Positions 1 through 8,682 of a stretch of DNA of 64,000 bases are shown in pieces. The stretch's first letter is position 1, and every line of letters begins with the position of its first letter. Location of the stretch: positions 186,001-250,000 of the forward strand of contig JAEUSY010000041.1 of assembly GCA_016788295.1 (NCBI GenBank), read 5' to 3'. The notes below the pieces were generated by a model. The model was not told the origin of the DNA, made no database searches, and worked only from the letters and a program-made list of their open reading frames with translations. Both the position numbers and the translations under genes were made by a program. Source of the stretch: Flavobacteriales bacterium. Lineage in GTDB: Bacteria; Bacteroidota; Bacteroidia; Flavobacteriales_F; PHOS-HE28.

Positions 1-1140
1 CATTACTACTCCGAAAAGGCCCCGCTCCCAGCCCTGCTGGTGGTGCCGTTCTGGTGGGTCGCTCACCAACTGCAACTCATCACGCCTGGCGAACATGGGC
101 TGCTCACCGAAGGCTTGCTTCGATTAGGCGGTTTCCTCTGCGGCAGCCTTCCCCTCGCACTGATCGTCACCCTCACGTGGCTACGCTTGCGCGATCGAGA
201 GACCGCTCTGCCTGCCGAGTGGATGGCGCTGCTCCCCTTCCTTGGCTCGTTCCTTTTTGTGTATAGCGGCAGCTTTCACGGCCATTTGTTGGCGGCACTG
301 TTCCTGTTGTTGGCCTGGCGGGCGCGCGCGAACGAGCGGAACATTCTCGGTGGGGCCTTTGCCAGCGCGGCCGTGCTCAGCGAATACAGCCTCTTCGTGT
401 TCCCGCTGGCATGGGTGCTACAGGACCTGTTCCGCAAACGACACCAAGCGTTGGTGCGCCTGGCCCTGGGCGGTGTACCGGGCATCCTGCTGCTCCTCTT
501 CGCCAACTGGAAGGTCAGCGGATCACCGCTCACCTTACCCTACAGCCATGTGGCCGCACATGTGGATACGGCCAGTGTGTTCGGGATGTCGGCGCCCACA
601 TTGTCCGCACTTTGGGGCCTGCTCTTCTCCTTCTACCGGGGCCTCTTTACGCATGCTCCAGTGGCATTGCTCTGCCTCGTTGTCTTCCTTGTGCTGAGGC
701 CACGTACCGGATGGCGGGAATGGCTCACACATCCGCTCGCTTTGCCTGCGGTGGTGCTGGTGCTGATGATGAGCGCGCACAGCATGTGGTGGGGCGGCTG
801 GGCATTCGGACCGAGACACCTGACGGCTGTTGCGGTGCTGCTGTTGGCCGGCGGTATTCCCTTATTGCCAGCACGCGCTTGGGTGAAATGGTCTTTCCTT
901 GCGCTCTCGGTATGGGGTCTCTTGTTGGCCTTTGCGGCAAAGAGCACCACGTGGTACGGTCTGCCCACCGAAGTTCGCCATCCGTTTACGGAGATGATAC
1001 TGCCAGCCGTGTATCACAAGCAGTTCACCGATATGCAATGGCCCTTGGCCGCAGGTTTCTCCGCCACCATGGGCAGCTTCCTGTTCGTGCTCACCTTTAT
1101 CGCGGTGCTGTATGCTAGGCGCCGCAGGACCACCGAGTAA
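1..1140 (+). CDS. Partial GT39-type (ArnT/PMT-like) membrane glycosyltransferase
   Basis: The reading frame is open from base 1, so the N-terminus lies outside the window; 379 residues are visible. The first residues contain a 'YSEKAPLPALL' stretch, resembling the 'sdKaPgls' loop that follows the first membrane segments of dolichyl-phosphate-mannose-type mannosyltransferases. About nine hydrophobic segments follow, ending in a basic tail 'YARRRRTTE'. Such enzymes transfer a sugar from a polyprenyl-phosphate donor in the inner membrane; the acceptor cannot be read from the sequence. The stop codon overlaps the rsmE start by one base, so the two are probably co-transcribed. A GTG at base 40 is not credible as the start because the homologous region continues upstream of it. 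Confidence 0.72.
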   Translation, partial: HYYSEKAPLPALLVVPFWWVAHQLQLITPGEHGLLTEGLLRLGGFLCGSLPLALIVTLTWLRLRDRETALPAEWMALLPFLGSFLFVYSGSFHGHLLAALFLLLAWRARANERNILGGAFASAAVLSEYSLFVFPLAWVLQDLFRKRHQALVRLALGGVPGILLLLFANWKVSGSPLTLPYSHVAAHVDTASVFGMSAPTLSALWGLLFSFYRGLFTHAPVALLCLVVFLVLRPRTGWREWLTHPLALPAVVLVLMMSAHSMWWGGWAFGPRHLTAVAVLLLAGGIPLLPARAWVKWSFLALSVWGLLLAFAAKSTTWYGLPTEVRHPFTEMILPAVYHKQFTDMQWPLAAGFSATMGSFLFVLTFIAVLYARRRRTTE

Positions 1141-1841
1141 TGCATCTGTTCCACTGCCCCGACCTTGACACCGACCTGGTGCAATTGCCTGAAGAAGAGG
1201 CCCACCACGCAACCAGCGTATTGCGCTTGGGGCAAGGTGTGCGTGTGGGCTTGCTGAACGGGCGGGGGATGCGCGTGGAGGCCGAACTGGAACATGTGGG
1301 CCGTCGCGAGGTGACCGCCCGTGTGGTGGAACGGATATCGGTACCGCTGGAACGAAAGCACCGCATCCACCTGGCCGTGGCACCGACCAAGCAGATGGAA
1401 CGCTACGAATGGTTCGTGGAGAAGGCCGTGGAGATCGGGGTGGACCGGATAACGCCACTGGTGACCGCCCGTACCGAACGCGCCAAGCTGCGCATAGACC
1501 GGCTGGACCGTGTGGCGATCAGTGCCATGAAACAGAGCCAGCGCGCATGGCTGCCCACCATTGATGAACTGACACCACTGGCCGATCTGCTGAAGCGCGA
1601 ATTGCCCGCTCAGCGCTACTTCGGTTGGTGCGAGGGTGAGCACACATCCCTGATGCAATACTACTCCGGCAATGCGGATGTGCTGGTGCTCGTAGGCCCG
1701 GAAGGTGACTTCACCAACACCGAGGCAGACCTGCTGCGCGAGCACCGATCCGCAGCCGTGAGCTTGGGCGCTGCCCGTTTGCGTACCGAGACCGCTGCAC
1801 TGGCCGCCTGCACGTGGATGAGCCTCGCGCAGCAACGGTAA
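1140..1841 (+). CDS. rsmE: 16S rRNA (uracil1498-N3)-methyltransferase RsmE
   Basis: At 233 residues this has normal RsmE length. The N-terminal PUA-like domain starts 'MHLFHCPDL' and includes 'EEAHHATSVLRLGQG'. The SPOUT methyltransferase domain carries the diagnostic knot motifs 'VGPEGDFTNTE' and 'SLGAARLRTETAA'. The family methylates N3 of U1498 in 16S rRNA using S-adenosylmethionine, in the cytoplasm. The ATG overlaps the upstream stop (TAATG), which suggests translational coupling. Its own TAA stop provides the TA of a likely promoter for the next gene. Confidence 0.95.
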   Translation: MHLFHCPDLDTDLVQLPEEEAHHATSVLRLGQGVRVGLLNGRGMRVEAELEHVGRREVTARVVERISVPLERKHRIHLAVAPTKQMERYEWFVEKAVEIGVDRITPLVTARTERAKLRIDRLDRVAISAMKQSQRAWLPTIDELTPLADLLKRELPAQRYFGWCEGEHTSLMQYYSGNADVLVLVGPEGDFTNTEADLLREHRSAAVSLGAARLRTETAALAACTWMSLAQQR

Positions 1842-1846
1842 CTTCG
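1839..1846 (+). promoter_or_regulatory. Possible -7 promoter element TAACTTCG
   Basis: Matches the Bacteroidota TAnnTTTG consensus with C at position 7. It lies 5 nt before the ATG at 1852 and reuses the TAA stop of rsmE. No -33 element is visible. Confidence 0.35.
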
Positions 1847-1851
1847 TCCCC

Positions 1852-2526
1852 ATGCTGAACCGCTTCCTCTTACTGCTCGCCTTTGGCGCCTTTGCTGCTG
1901 CGGACACCTCGGCACAAGCGCAAGGCACCTATCAACTTGCAGTGCTCAAATACAACGGTGGTGGCGACTGGTACTCCAATCCCACAGCGGTGCCCAACCT
2001 GGTGCGCTTCTGCAACCAGCAGATGGGAATGAACATCAACCCCGATGTACCGGTGGTTGAAGTGGGTGCACCGGACCTCTTCACCTACCCTTTCATTCAC
2101 ATGACCGGCCACGGCAACGTGGTGTTCAGCGGACAGGAGGCACAGAACCTGCGGAACTACCTCATCGGTGGCGGCTTCCTGCACATCAGCGATAATTATG
2201 GCATGGACGAGTTCATTCGGCCCATGATGAAGCGCGTGTTCCCCGAGCTGGAGTTCGTGGAACTTCCGTTCGCGCATCCCATCTATCACCAGAAGTTCAA
2301 CTTCCCGCAGGGGCTGCCCAAAGTGCATGAGCATGAAGGCAAGCCACCGCGCGGTTACGGCCTCTTCTGGGAAGGCCGGCTGGTGTGCTTCTACGATGTG
2401 GAGTGCGACCTCGGCGATGGCTGGGAGGACGCCGATGTGCATGGCGACAGCGAGGCCACGCGCACCAAGGCCCTGCAAATGGGCGCCAACATCGTGCGTT
2501 ACGCGTTCAGCGGGGCCGCCAACTGA
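1852..2526 (+). CDS. DUF4159 domain-containing exported protein
   Basis: This 224-residue protein has a signal peptide (about residues 1-23, ending 'SAQAQ') followed by a single DUF4159 domain. Recognisable stretches are 'LKYNGGGDWYSNPTAVPNL', 'HMTGHGNVVFS' and 'GGGFLHISDNYGMD'. DUF4159 proteins have a glutamine-amidotransferase/ThuA-like fold; their activity is not established and I do not assign one. It follows rsmE after 10 bp and is closed by a strong hairpin. The export signal suggests a periplasmic location. Confidence 0.85.
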   Translation: MLNRFLLLLAFGAFAAADTSAQAQGTYQLAVLKYNGGGDWYSNPTAVPNLVRFCNQQMGMNINPDVPVVEVGAPDLFTYPFIHMTGHGNVVFSGQEAQNLRNYLIGGGFLHISDNYGMDEFIRPMMKRVFPELEFVELPFAHPIYHQKFNFPQGLPKVHEHEGKPPRGYGLFWEGRLVCFYDVECDLGDGWEDADVHGDSEATRTKALQMGANIVRYAFSGAAN

Positions 2527-2564
2527 AAAGGGGGGCAACGGTCTTAGCCGCTGCCCCCCTTTTT
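2526..2564. terminator. Bidirectional intrinsic terminator
   Basis: Arms of 12 bp (2526-2537 and 2552-2563) pair perfectly: AAAAGGGGGGCA with TGCCCCCCTTTT. A smaller CGG/CCG stem lies inside the loop. It is U-rich on both strands and sits between convergent genes. Confidence 0.9.
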
Positions 2565-2591
2565 CAATGGTCCGTTGGGACGATACCGCGC

Positions 2592-4187
2592 CTATTCCGC
2601 GATGATCAGTTCGGTGGCCGTGCGCACACCTTGCTGATCCAGCACCACACGATAGAGCCCGGCCTGAATGCCCGCAGGCAGTTCCACGCGAATGCCGTCC
2701 TGCACGCGCTGTAGTGCATTGGCCTGGTAAGCGGCCACACAGCGGCCGTCTGCCGCAATGACGCTCAGGCGCGCCTGTCCATCCACCTCTGTGTTCAAGA
2801 GCCAGTTCACCGAAGTGCCGGCTACTGCGGGGTTGGGGTATAGCACCTGCTTGTCGGCAAAAGTGTTCGCTGCCACATGGCTGAAAATATCGTTGCGCAA
2901 GCGGGCGGTAAGGAAGTGGTTCTGGTTCTCGGGCGTGCGGGCCTGGCCACCGATCACGATGTTGCCATCGGCCTGCAGGTCCATGCCGTAGATCATGGCG
3001 CTGTAGCCCGGGATCACCGGCTGTGCCAGGCCACCATTGCCGAAGGTGAGATCGCGCTGCCCATCGGCGGTGTACTTCCATACGGCCATGTCGAACGCGT
3101 TGGGGGGACCTTCACCCGAAGTGCCGCCCATGACGATGCGACCATCTGCCTGCACTGTTACCATGGCGGCGTAGTCGAACTGGTCCAGGTCCTCTTCCAC
3201 GATGCCATCACCACTGAAGGTCAGATCAGGCGTTCCCTCGGGGGTGAACTTCATGAGCAGTGCGCTGTAGTTGTAGGTCTGAGTTACTGTGAAACCGGCC
3301 ACCAGGATGGATCCATCGGGCAGCAGGGCCAGATCCTCGCCCTCATCGTCCACGCTTCCGTAGTTGTACTTCACCACGCCATTGGTGCCGAAGCTGTTGT
3401 CCAGGCTTCCGTCGGTCTCGAAACGCGCCAGGAGCAACACCCACCACTGCAGGCCGTTGCCGTAGGTACCTGTCACCACGATCTTGCCATCGGGTTGCAC
3501 AGCGATGCCTTTGAAGTCGCTCGGGTATTCGCCCACCGGAATGGTGGCCACGCCATTGGTACCGAAGGTGGTATCAAGGGTTCCATCAGCCGTGAAGCGC
3601 ACCACCACCGGACGGTCGGTGTAATCGGCACCGAAGGAAGTGCCGCACACCAGAATGTTCCCGTCGGCATCAAGTACCAGATCATAGCCCTTGTCCTCGC
3701 CGAAAGCAGGTGCCTCGGTGACCGCTTGGGCCACCACACCACCGGTACCGAAATCGGTGTCCAGTGTGCCGTCAGCGTTCAGGCGAATAAGCAGGATGCG
3801 GTAGGTCTGGTAATCGGTGGTGCTACCCACCAGCACGATCTTCCCCTCTGTGGTGAGCACCGCCGAGTAGAGATTGGCCTCGAAGTCGAGCGTGTAGGAG
3901 AAGATGCCGTCGGTACCGAAGTCGGTATCGAGCGTGCCGTCGGGCATGTAGCGCAGCACCTGGGCGTGTGATGCGAAAGTGGCATCGAAGCTCATGCCCA
4001 CGGTGAGGATCTTCTGGTCGGGCTGCACCAGGATCTTCTGCGCATTGTCGCCATTGTTCACCGGTGTTACCACATAGCCCGCGCTGTTGAAGGCGGGGTC
4101 CAGGGTGCCGGTCTGGGCGCTCAGTGCGCTCGGCAGGGCCAGTGTTAGGCCCACGAAGGCCAGGAGGGGTAGTTGCTTGTTCTTCAT
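2592..4187 (-). CDS. Delta-60 repeat protein with T9SS type A sorting domain
   Basis: 531 residues. The ATG at 4187 begins a clear signal peptide ('MKNKQLPLLAFVGLTLALP', cleavage near 'SALSAQ'). The body is a tandem array of about seven delta-60 (TIGR02608-like) repeats of 55-65 residues, each with a 'GTLDTDFGTDG'-type turn and a 'QPDGKIVVTG'-type strand, probably forming a beta-propeller. The last roughly 80 residues carry 'VLYPNPAVAGTSV', a 'LPAGIQAGLYRVVL' strand and a short final strand, typical of the type A sorting domain. It is predicted to be secreted or surface anchored through the T9SS. Its start overlaps the stop of the small upstream gene by 4 bp (ATGA). Confidence 0.88.
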   Translation of the reverse strand: MKNKQLPLLAFVGLTLALPSALSAQTGTLDPAFNSAGYVVTPVNNGDNAQKILVQPDQKILTVGMSFDATFASHAQVLRYMPDGTLDTDFGTDGIFSYTLDFEANLYSAVLTTEGKIVLVGSTTDYQTYRILLIRLNADGTLDTDFGTGGVVAQAVTEAPAFGEDKGYDLVLDADGNILVCGTSFGADYTDRPVVVRFTADGTLDTTFGTNGVATIPVGEYPSDFKGIAVQPDGKIVVTGTYGNGLQWWVLLLARFETDGSLDNSFGTNGVVKYNYGSVDDEGEDLALLPDGSILVAGFTVTQTYNYSALLMKFTPEGTPDLTFSGDGIVEEDLDQFDYAAMVTVQADGRIVMGGTSGEGPPNAFDMAVWKYTADGQRDLTFGNGGLAQPVIPGYSAMIYGMDLQADGNIVIGGQARTPENQNHFLTARLRNDIFSHVAANTFADKQVLYPNPAVAGTSVNWLLNTEVDGQARLSVIAADGRCVAAYQANALQRVQDGIRVELPAGIQAGLYRVVLDQQGVRTATELIIAE

Positions 4188-4354
4188 GCGTTCGTGTGAT
4201 CGTTGGGTGTCTTGTTCATGCGTTTCCGTTTCGCTTCGTCCAGGCTTTCCAGCAGCTTCCGCCAAGCCTCCTGTTCGGCCTTCATCCGCTGGTGGATCAG
4301 CTCCAGTCGATCGAACTCGTCGAGCGGGGCGTGTTGCTGTTCGGTGTCGGTCAC
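4184..4354 (-). CDS. Small hypothetical protein upstream of the delta-60 gene
   Basis: About 56 residues from a GTG start at 4354, rich in charged residues and predicted helical ('LIHQRMKAEQEAWRKLLESL'). I recognise no family. Three observations support it as a real gene: its TGA overlaps the next gene's ATG, a CACCTTCG -7-like element lies 22 nt before the GTG, and composition is helical and charged rather than random. The same frame stays open to 4444, but the upstream part is cysteine- and proline-rich and unlike a protein N-terminus. It could be a short coupling leader rather than a functional protein. Confidence 0.4.
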   Translation of the reverse strand: MTDTEQQHAPLDEFDRLELIHQRMKAEQEAWRKLLESLDEAKRKRMNKTPNDHTNA

Positions 4355-4376
4355 GGGATGTTCGGGGTATCTGCGG

Positions 4377-4384
4377 CGAAGGTG
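4377..4384 (-). promoter_or_regulatory. Possible -7 element CACCTTCG
   Basis: Reverse-strand match to nAnnTTnG, 22 nt before the GTG at 4354. That distance matches many better-supported promoters in this window. The 4385-4553 interval further upstream shows nothing else I can interpret. Confidence 0.3.
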
Positions 4385-4553
4385 AGGGCATTCCGGACCA
4401 GCCCTTTCGCCCAAGGCATTACATCGAACGCACAGCCCTTCCACCCGCCCTTACACCTGCATAACAGGGGCCTCAAATGGCCTTACACGGACCATACAGT
4501 GACACACTACTTCCTGATAAACAAGCCTTTAACAAACCAACACCCCCGACCCC

Positions 4554-6272
4554 TCAGATGGCCTGCAGGAAGTCCACCAGGTTCACTTCTTCGCCCTCTA
4601 TCTGGAGCTTCTTCCGCAGGCGCGACCGGGCTACGGTGATGCTGTTGAGGCTCTGTTGAGTGATGGCAGAAATGTCCTTGGTGGACATGTTGAGCCGCAG
4701 GAAGGCGCACAGTTTCCGCTCGTTCGGGGTGAGCGAAGGGTAGCGTTCCTGCAAGGTCTGGTAGAAGGTGGAATGCACCCGCGTGAAGTGTACCTCGAAC
4801 TCTTTCCAGTTGTGGTCGTCCTCGCTGGCCTGTAGGTCGCGCACGATCTCCTGAATGATCGGTTGGTTCTCCTGCTTGAAGGTGGACTTCGCCTTCAGGA
4901 GGCGTTCGGCGATATGGGCGATCAACTCGTTCTTCTTCAGCAGAAAAAGGGCGTTGGCCGTAAGCTCCCGTTCCCGTGATTCCAGGTTCTCGCGCAGCGC
5001 CACCTGTTCGGCCTCCAGCTTCTCGCGCTCCAAGCGGAGCTTCTCCTGTTCCAGCAGACCGTTGCGCACGCGGGCACGCATCACCTTAAAGAGCAGGAAA
5101 GCCGTGAGCAGCAGGAAGAAGAGCGCTCCGACAAGCGCTACGTTCCATGTGCGTTGGCGTGCGGCCTCGGCATCCTTGCGTTCAGCCTCCAGTTCCAGCA
5201 CTTTCTTCTCCTTGTCTCGCCGGAACTCTTCCTCCAACCGGGCAATCGTGGTGCGTGTTTCGGTGCTGTAGAGACTATCGTTCAGGGCCTTGAAGGCGCG
5301 GTAGGTCTGTAGCGCTGTCCTGTGCTCGCCCAGCGTATCCAGCACCATGGCCAACGATTCCAAGGTGATCACCACCGACTCACGGCTGCCCGCTGTGCGC
5401 CCAAGTGCCAGTGCCTGTTGGTAGTGCCCGCGCGCCGCAGCAAAGTGGCCCACCTTCGCCTGGTTCTTGCCCAGGTTGTTCAGCACCTGTGCCTGTCCGC
5501 GCACATCGCCAGCCTCCTTGCGCACGGCCAGTGCCTTCAGGAAGTACTGGTCGGCCAGATCATAGCGTCCCATCTCCATGTGGCAGATACCGATGTTGTT
5601 GTTCAGCGAGCTTTCGTTGCGCGCATCCTTCAACGGACGGTTGAGCACCAGTGCCTGCTCGAAATAGGGCAAGGCCGTACCATGGTCCTGCAACTGGATG
5701 TGCACCCCCGCCATGTTGTTGAACAGGCGCACCTTACGACGGGCCAGCTCATCGTCCGCGATGCCTTCCGGTGCCTCGTCCAGGATCCGCATGGCCTCGT
5801 TGTAATCGGCAATGCTCTTGTCCCAGTCGCGCAGGTAGAAGTGCAGCGCGCCGATCTTCATGCGGATGTCCGACCGCGCCAGCACCAGCGCAGGCCGGGA
5901 CCCTTCTTTCTCCAGCGCATCCTCCACCAACAATTGCGCCCGCTGATAAACGCCCAACGCCGCAGGTTTGTCGCCGGTGGCCAGGTGCGCATCGCCCAGC
6001 GCGATCAAAACAGTGGCCTGCCGTTCGGCACTCGGCAAAAAGCCCATGCACTGTTCGGCACGCAAGGCAAAAACAAGCGCCGAATCTGGCGCGTTGGCCA
6101 GCAGTTCCTTGGAGCGGGCCACCAATCCCTCGCACTCCTGCGCTGTGGCAGCAGCACCGGCACTTGCAGCGAGCGGCACCAGCGCCACGCTCAGTATCAC
6201 CACCACATGCACCGCCACGCCCAGCAAGAGCGATCTGGCGATACGAACGTGAGTGTGAAAGGTGGTACCCAT
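4554..6272 (-). CDS. TPR-repeat transcriptional regulator with LuxR-like C-terminal HTH
   Basis: 572 residues. Order: signal-anchor or signal peptide (about 10-45); six to eight tetratricopeptide repeats (about 70-330, e.g. 'YDLADQYFLKALAVRKEAGD'); a membrane segment near 370-390 ('VALVGALFFLLLTAFLLF'); a long coiled coil of Glu/Arg/Leu; and a LuxR/GerE-like helix-turn-helix in the last 65 residues ('LTPNERKLCAFLRLNMSTKD', 'LNSITVARSRLRKKL'). This architecture is common in Bacteroidota and is thought to link periplasmic sensing to DNA binding; the target genes are unknown. The ATG at 6272 is preferred over a TTG at 6290 because a TAGTTTTG element sits 15 nt upstream. Confidence 0.85.
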   Translation of the reverse strand: MGTTFHTHVRIARSLLLGVAVHVVVILSVALVPLAASAGAAATAQECEGLVARSKELLANAPDSALVFALRAEQCMGFLPSAERQATVLIALGDAHLATGDKPAALGVYQRAQLLVEDALEKEGSRPALVLARSDIRMKIGALHFYLRDWDKSIADYNEAMRILDEAPEGIADDELARRKVRLFNNMAGVHIQLQDHGTALPYFEQALVLNRPLKDARNESSLNNNIGICHMEMGRYDLADQYFLKALAVRKEAGDVRGQAQVLNNLGKNQAKVGHFAAARGHYQQALALGRTAGSRESVVITLESLAMVLDTLGEHRTALQTYRAFKALNDSLYSTETRTTIARLEEEFRRDKEKKVLELEAERKDAEAARQRTWNVALVGALFFLLLTAFLLFKVMRARVRNGLLEQEKLRLEREKLEAEQVALRENLESRERELTANALFLLKKNELIAHIAERLLKAKSTFKQENQPIIQEIVRDLQASEDDHNWKEFEVHFTRVHSTFYQTLQERYPSLTPNERKLCAFLRLNMSTKDISAITQQSLNSITVARSRLRKKLQIEGEEVNLVDFLQAI

Positions 6273-6287
6273 GCGGCGCGAATGGAC

Positions 6288-6295
6288 CAAAACTA
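6288..6295 (-). promoter_or_regulatory. -7 promoter element TAGTTTTG for the TPR regulator
   Basis: Perfect TAnnTTTG on the reverse strand, 15 nt upstream of the ATG at 6272. It overlaps an alternative TTG start at 6290, which argues against that start. Confidence 0.5.
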
Positions 6296-6335
6296 GCGGA
6301 CACGCCGTGAACCTCCGGCCCGTGAAGCGTTGTCC

Positions 6336-6740
6336 TTAGCCTTTCACCGCCTTCTTCACCACCGCCTCCAGCACCTTGGCATCCACATCGGACAGGCGCT
6401 TGATGTAGAGGCAGCCCTTGCCGGTGGTGTGCTTGCCCAACTTCTCCAAGTGGCTGGCGTACTGCGCGATGTCGCAGGTGAAGTACAGTGTTATCGCCGC
6501 CTTGCGCGGACTGAAGCCGCACTGCATCCACTCCACCTCGCGCCCCGTGTCGTACTTCAAGGTGGTACTGCCGAAACCCACGATACTGGGGCCCCACAGC
6601 TTGGGAGCGCTCTTGGTGATGCCGCCCATCAGCTTCACCAACGCACGGCTATCGTCGCGCTGCTGTTCACTGGCCAGTGCATCGATAAAGGCATCCACGC
6701 TTGCGGTGGTCTCTTTTGTCTTCAGTTCGGTCTTCGCCAT
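6336..6740 (-). CDS. DUF1801 (YdhG-like) domain protein
   Basis: 134 residues from the ATG at 6740. The DUF1801 fold is indicated by 'MGGITKSAPKLWGPSIVGFG', 'FSPRKAAITLYF' and the C-terminal 'GKGCLYIKRLSDVD'. Members are small cytoplasmic proteins of unknown biochemical role related to YdhG/YdeI. A further in-frame start exists at 6767, but a TATTTTGG promoter element at 6764-6771 would fall inside that longer form, so 6740 is favoured. It is transcribed divergently from the CarboxypepD_reg gene. Confidence 0.85.
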   Translation of the reverse strand: MAKTELKTKETTASVDAFIDALASEQQRDDSRALVKLMGGITKSAPKLWGPSIVGFGSTTLKYDTGREVEWMQCGFSPRKAAITLYFTCDIAQYASHLEKLGKHTTGKGCLYIKRLSDVDAKVLEAVVKKAVKG

Positions 6741-6763
6741 GGCGGACAGTGCTATTGCGTTGG

Positions 6764-6771
6764 CCAAAATA
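6764..6771 (-). promoter_or_regulatory. -7 element TATTTTGG (DUF1801 gene)
   Basis: Reverse-strand TAnnTTnG, 23 nt before the ATG at 6740. It forms a divergent promoter region with the element at 6786. Confidence 0.45.
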
Positions 6772-6785
6772 GCTGGATGCGGGAT

Positions 6786-6793
6786 TATCTTGG
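6786..6793 (+). promoter_or_regulatory. -7 element TATCTTGG (CarboxypepD_reg gene)
   Basis: TAnnTTnG only 4 nt before the ATG at 6798. If used, the transcript would be leaderless or nearly so, or translation would begin at the next ATG (6804). Confidence 0.4.
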
Positions 6794-6797
6794 GACC

Positions 6798-8531
6798 ATG
6801 CGCATGCTCGCCTTCTTACTGGTGCTGCTGTCCATGCCGCTCTGCGCGCAAACGCCGCTCACCCTGCGTGTGGTGGACAAGGTGGATGGGCGCCCGCTCC
6901 CCTATGCCACAGTGCTAATAAAGCGCACCGCACGGGGCACCATCACCAATACCGACGGCTACTTCAGCCTGCCTGCCAATGCCGAGGGCGACACCATCCG
7001 CATTTCGTTCGTGGGCTACCAGACCAGCTTCCTCGCCGTGAACGACTTGCGTGACGGCCAGCAGATCGCCCTTTTGCGCAGCTCGCAGGAGTTGCGCGAG
7101 GTGACCATACGTCCGGACGATGAAGTGTACCGACGCATTGCCGCCATTGCGCGCGACCTGCATCGCACTCCGGCAGTGGAGGGCCGCATGTTCTTCGGCA
7201 TGGAGACCTACAGCGACACCCTGCCGGTGGAGATGATCCATGGCTACTACAACGCCCGCACGGTGGGCGCACGGCTCAATGGCATCACCCTGAAACAGGG
7301 CCGTATCGGCATAGCGCCCAAGGACGATCGCTACTACATCAACTACAACACCACGCGAGCCTTCGCGCTCATGGACATACAGGGCGAGGAAAGCCCTTAC
7401 CCCCACTCGCCATTGCGCTTCACCAAGGCGGCCGACCTCAAGCGTGGCTTCCATGCCGAAGTGGTATCCACGGGCAGCGGGCCCGGTGCGGTGGACCACC
7501 TGCGTGTGGTGCCCCGTGCGCACAACCCCGAGGCCTTTACCCTCGACCTGTGGGTGGAGCCCCGGACCGAATGGGTGCGCGCCTTGGAACTGCAGTGCAC
7601 CAACTGCCCCAAGCATCCCTTCATCCCGCTGTTCGAGCATGGGCGCATAGACACCGTGGACCTACGCTACCGCCAGACCTGGACCACCAGCGGTTGGCGC
7701 CAACCCGAGGTGATGGAACTGACCCTGCGCGTGGCCTATACCGGGCCCGACTTCAGCGAGGCATACCGCACGCACGCGGTCATGCACCTGTTCGACAGCA
7801 GAAGCAAGTTCATCGAGCCGCTCTTCGCCTTTTCCGGCGACCTGCCCGACTACCTGCGCATGAACTGGTTGCCCGAGGACACCGCGTTCTGGGAGCGCAT
7901 GCATCCACCCTTGCCCACCGCACGGCAACAGCGCGACATGGAATTCCTGCGCAACAACGACCTGCGCGATGGCCAGTGGCTGCTGCGCCTGGGACCCGAT
8001 TCGCGCTACCTCGCCAGCAACTATGCCCGCTGGCACCCCACGGAGCGGGTGCTGCTGCAAGGCGTGGCCACCCAAGTGCCCACCGAGCCATTTCAACGCA
8101 CGCGCATCTCTGAACTAACTGGCGAGCATGCCATCTACATCGGCCCATTGCCCGTGAACCTCGTGGCCCAGATCTACCTGGACCTTGACACCGTGAACGG
8201 CACCTTGCTGCACCGCTCGGCCACGGTGCTCGATGGCAACCACAGCTTCGATATGGTGACCGACCAGCCGTGGAGCGCCGCCTTCCACAACATCTGGTTC
8301 GACCTGTGCGAACTGGAGCGCCGCGAACTGGAAAAGCGACTGGACCAGCCGGGCACCAACCTCCTGCGCGCAAAGGCCCTGCACGCCGAGTTCACCGCAC
8401 GCCTGAAGGCCCTGACACAGCGTTACCTGGAAGAAACGGCATACGGCGACCGGTTCTCGGGCCTTGGTCCGTGGAACGAGCGAGTGAAAAAGGAACTGGG
8501 CATTGATAACCTGGCCTTGTTCGGTTTCTGA
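6798..8531 (+). CDS. CarboxypepD_reg-like domain exported protein
   Basis: 577 residues. A signal peptide ('MRMLAFLLVLLSMPLCAQ') is followed by a carboxypeptidase-regulatory-like beta-sandwich at about 20-100 ('VVDKVDGRPLPYATVLIKRT', 'GYFSLPANAEGDTIRISFVG'), the same module found at the N-terminus of many TonB-dependent receptors. The remaining roughly 470 residues contain no barrel or plug and I do not recognise them; similar proteins are annotated only as 'carboxypeptidase-like regulatory domain-containing'. No T9SS tail is visible. It is probably periplasmic or outer-membrane associated. The 151 bp before the next gene contain a weak AATGAA/TTCATT hairpin (8550-8566) that I do not count as a terminator. 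Confidence 0.8.
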   Translation: MRMLAFLLVLLSMPLCAQTPLTLRVVDKVDGRPLPYATVLIKRTARGTITNTDGYFSLPANAEGDTIRISFVGYQTSFLAVNDLRDGQQIALLRSSQELREVTIRPDDEVYRRIAAIARDLHRTPAVEGRMFFGMETYSDTLPVEMIHGYYNARTVGARLNGITLKQGRIGIAPKDDRYYINYNTTRAFALMDIQGEESPYPHSPLRFTKAADLKRGFHAEVVSTGSGPGAVDHLRVVPRAHNPEAFTLDLWVEPRTEWVRALELQCTNCPKHPFIPLFEHGRIDTVDLRYRQTWTTSGWRQPEVMELTLRVAYTGPDFSEAYRTHAVMHLFDSRSKFIEPLFAFSGDLPDYLRMNWLPEDTAFWERMHPPLPTARQQRDMEFLRNNDLRDGQWLLRLGPDSRYLASNYARWHPTERVLLQGVATQVPTEPFQRTRISELTGEHAIYIGPLPVNLVAQIYLDLDTVNGTLLHRSATVLDGNHSFDMVTDQPWSAAFHNIWFDLCELERRELEKRLDQPGTNLLRAKALHAEFTARLKALTQRYLEETAYGDRFSGLGPWNERVKKELGIDNLALFGF

Positions 8532-8652
8532 GCGTGCTGCCCCATTGCCAATGAAGGGCTTTCATTCGAAGCTCCAGCAGCCATTGCATTGACCTCAGCC
8601 GCTACGCAGCGCATCCAACCCGATGGCCACCTCCCGGAAAGCGCCTGCGCCC

Positions 8653-8660
8653 TACCTTTG
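8653..8660 (+). promoter_or_regulatory. -7 promoter element TACCTTTG (E1 fusion gene)
   Basis: Perfect TAnnTTTG, 22 nt upstream of the ATG at 8683. It supports that start over an in-frame ATG at 8623. No clear -33 TTTG is seen. Confidence 0.55.
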
Positions 8661-8682
8661 GAACATTCGAGAAAGAGAGCCC

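Noticed and set aside
2877..3971. A 364-codon plus-strand frame opposite the delta-60 gene
   Set aside because: The repeats and signal peptide on the minus strand are unambiguous. The plus frame only mirrors the repeat periodicity.
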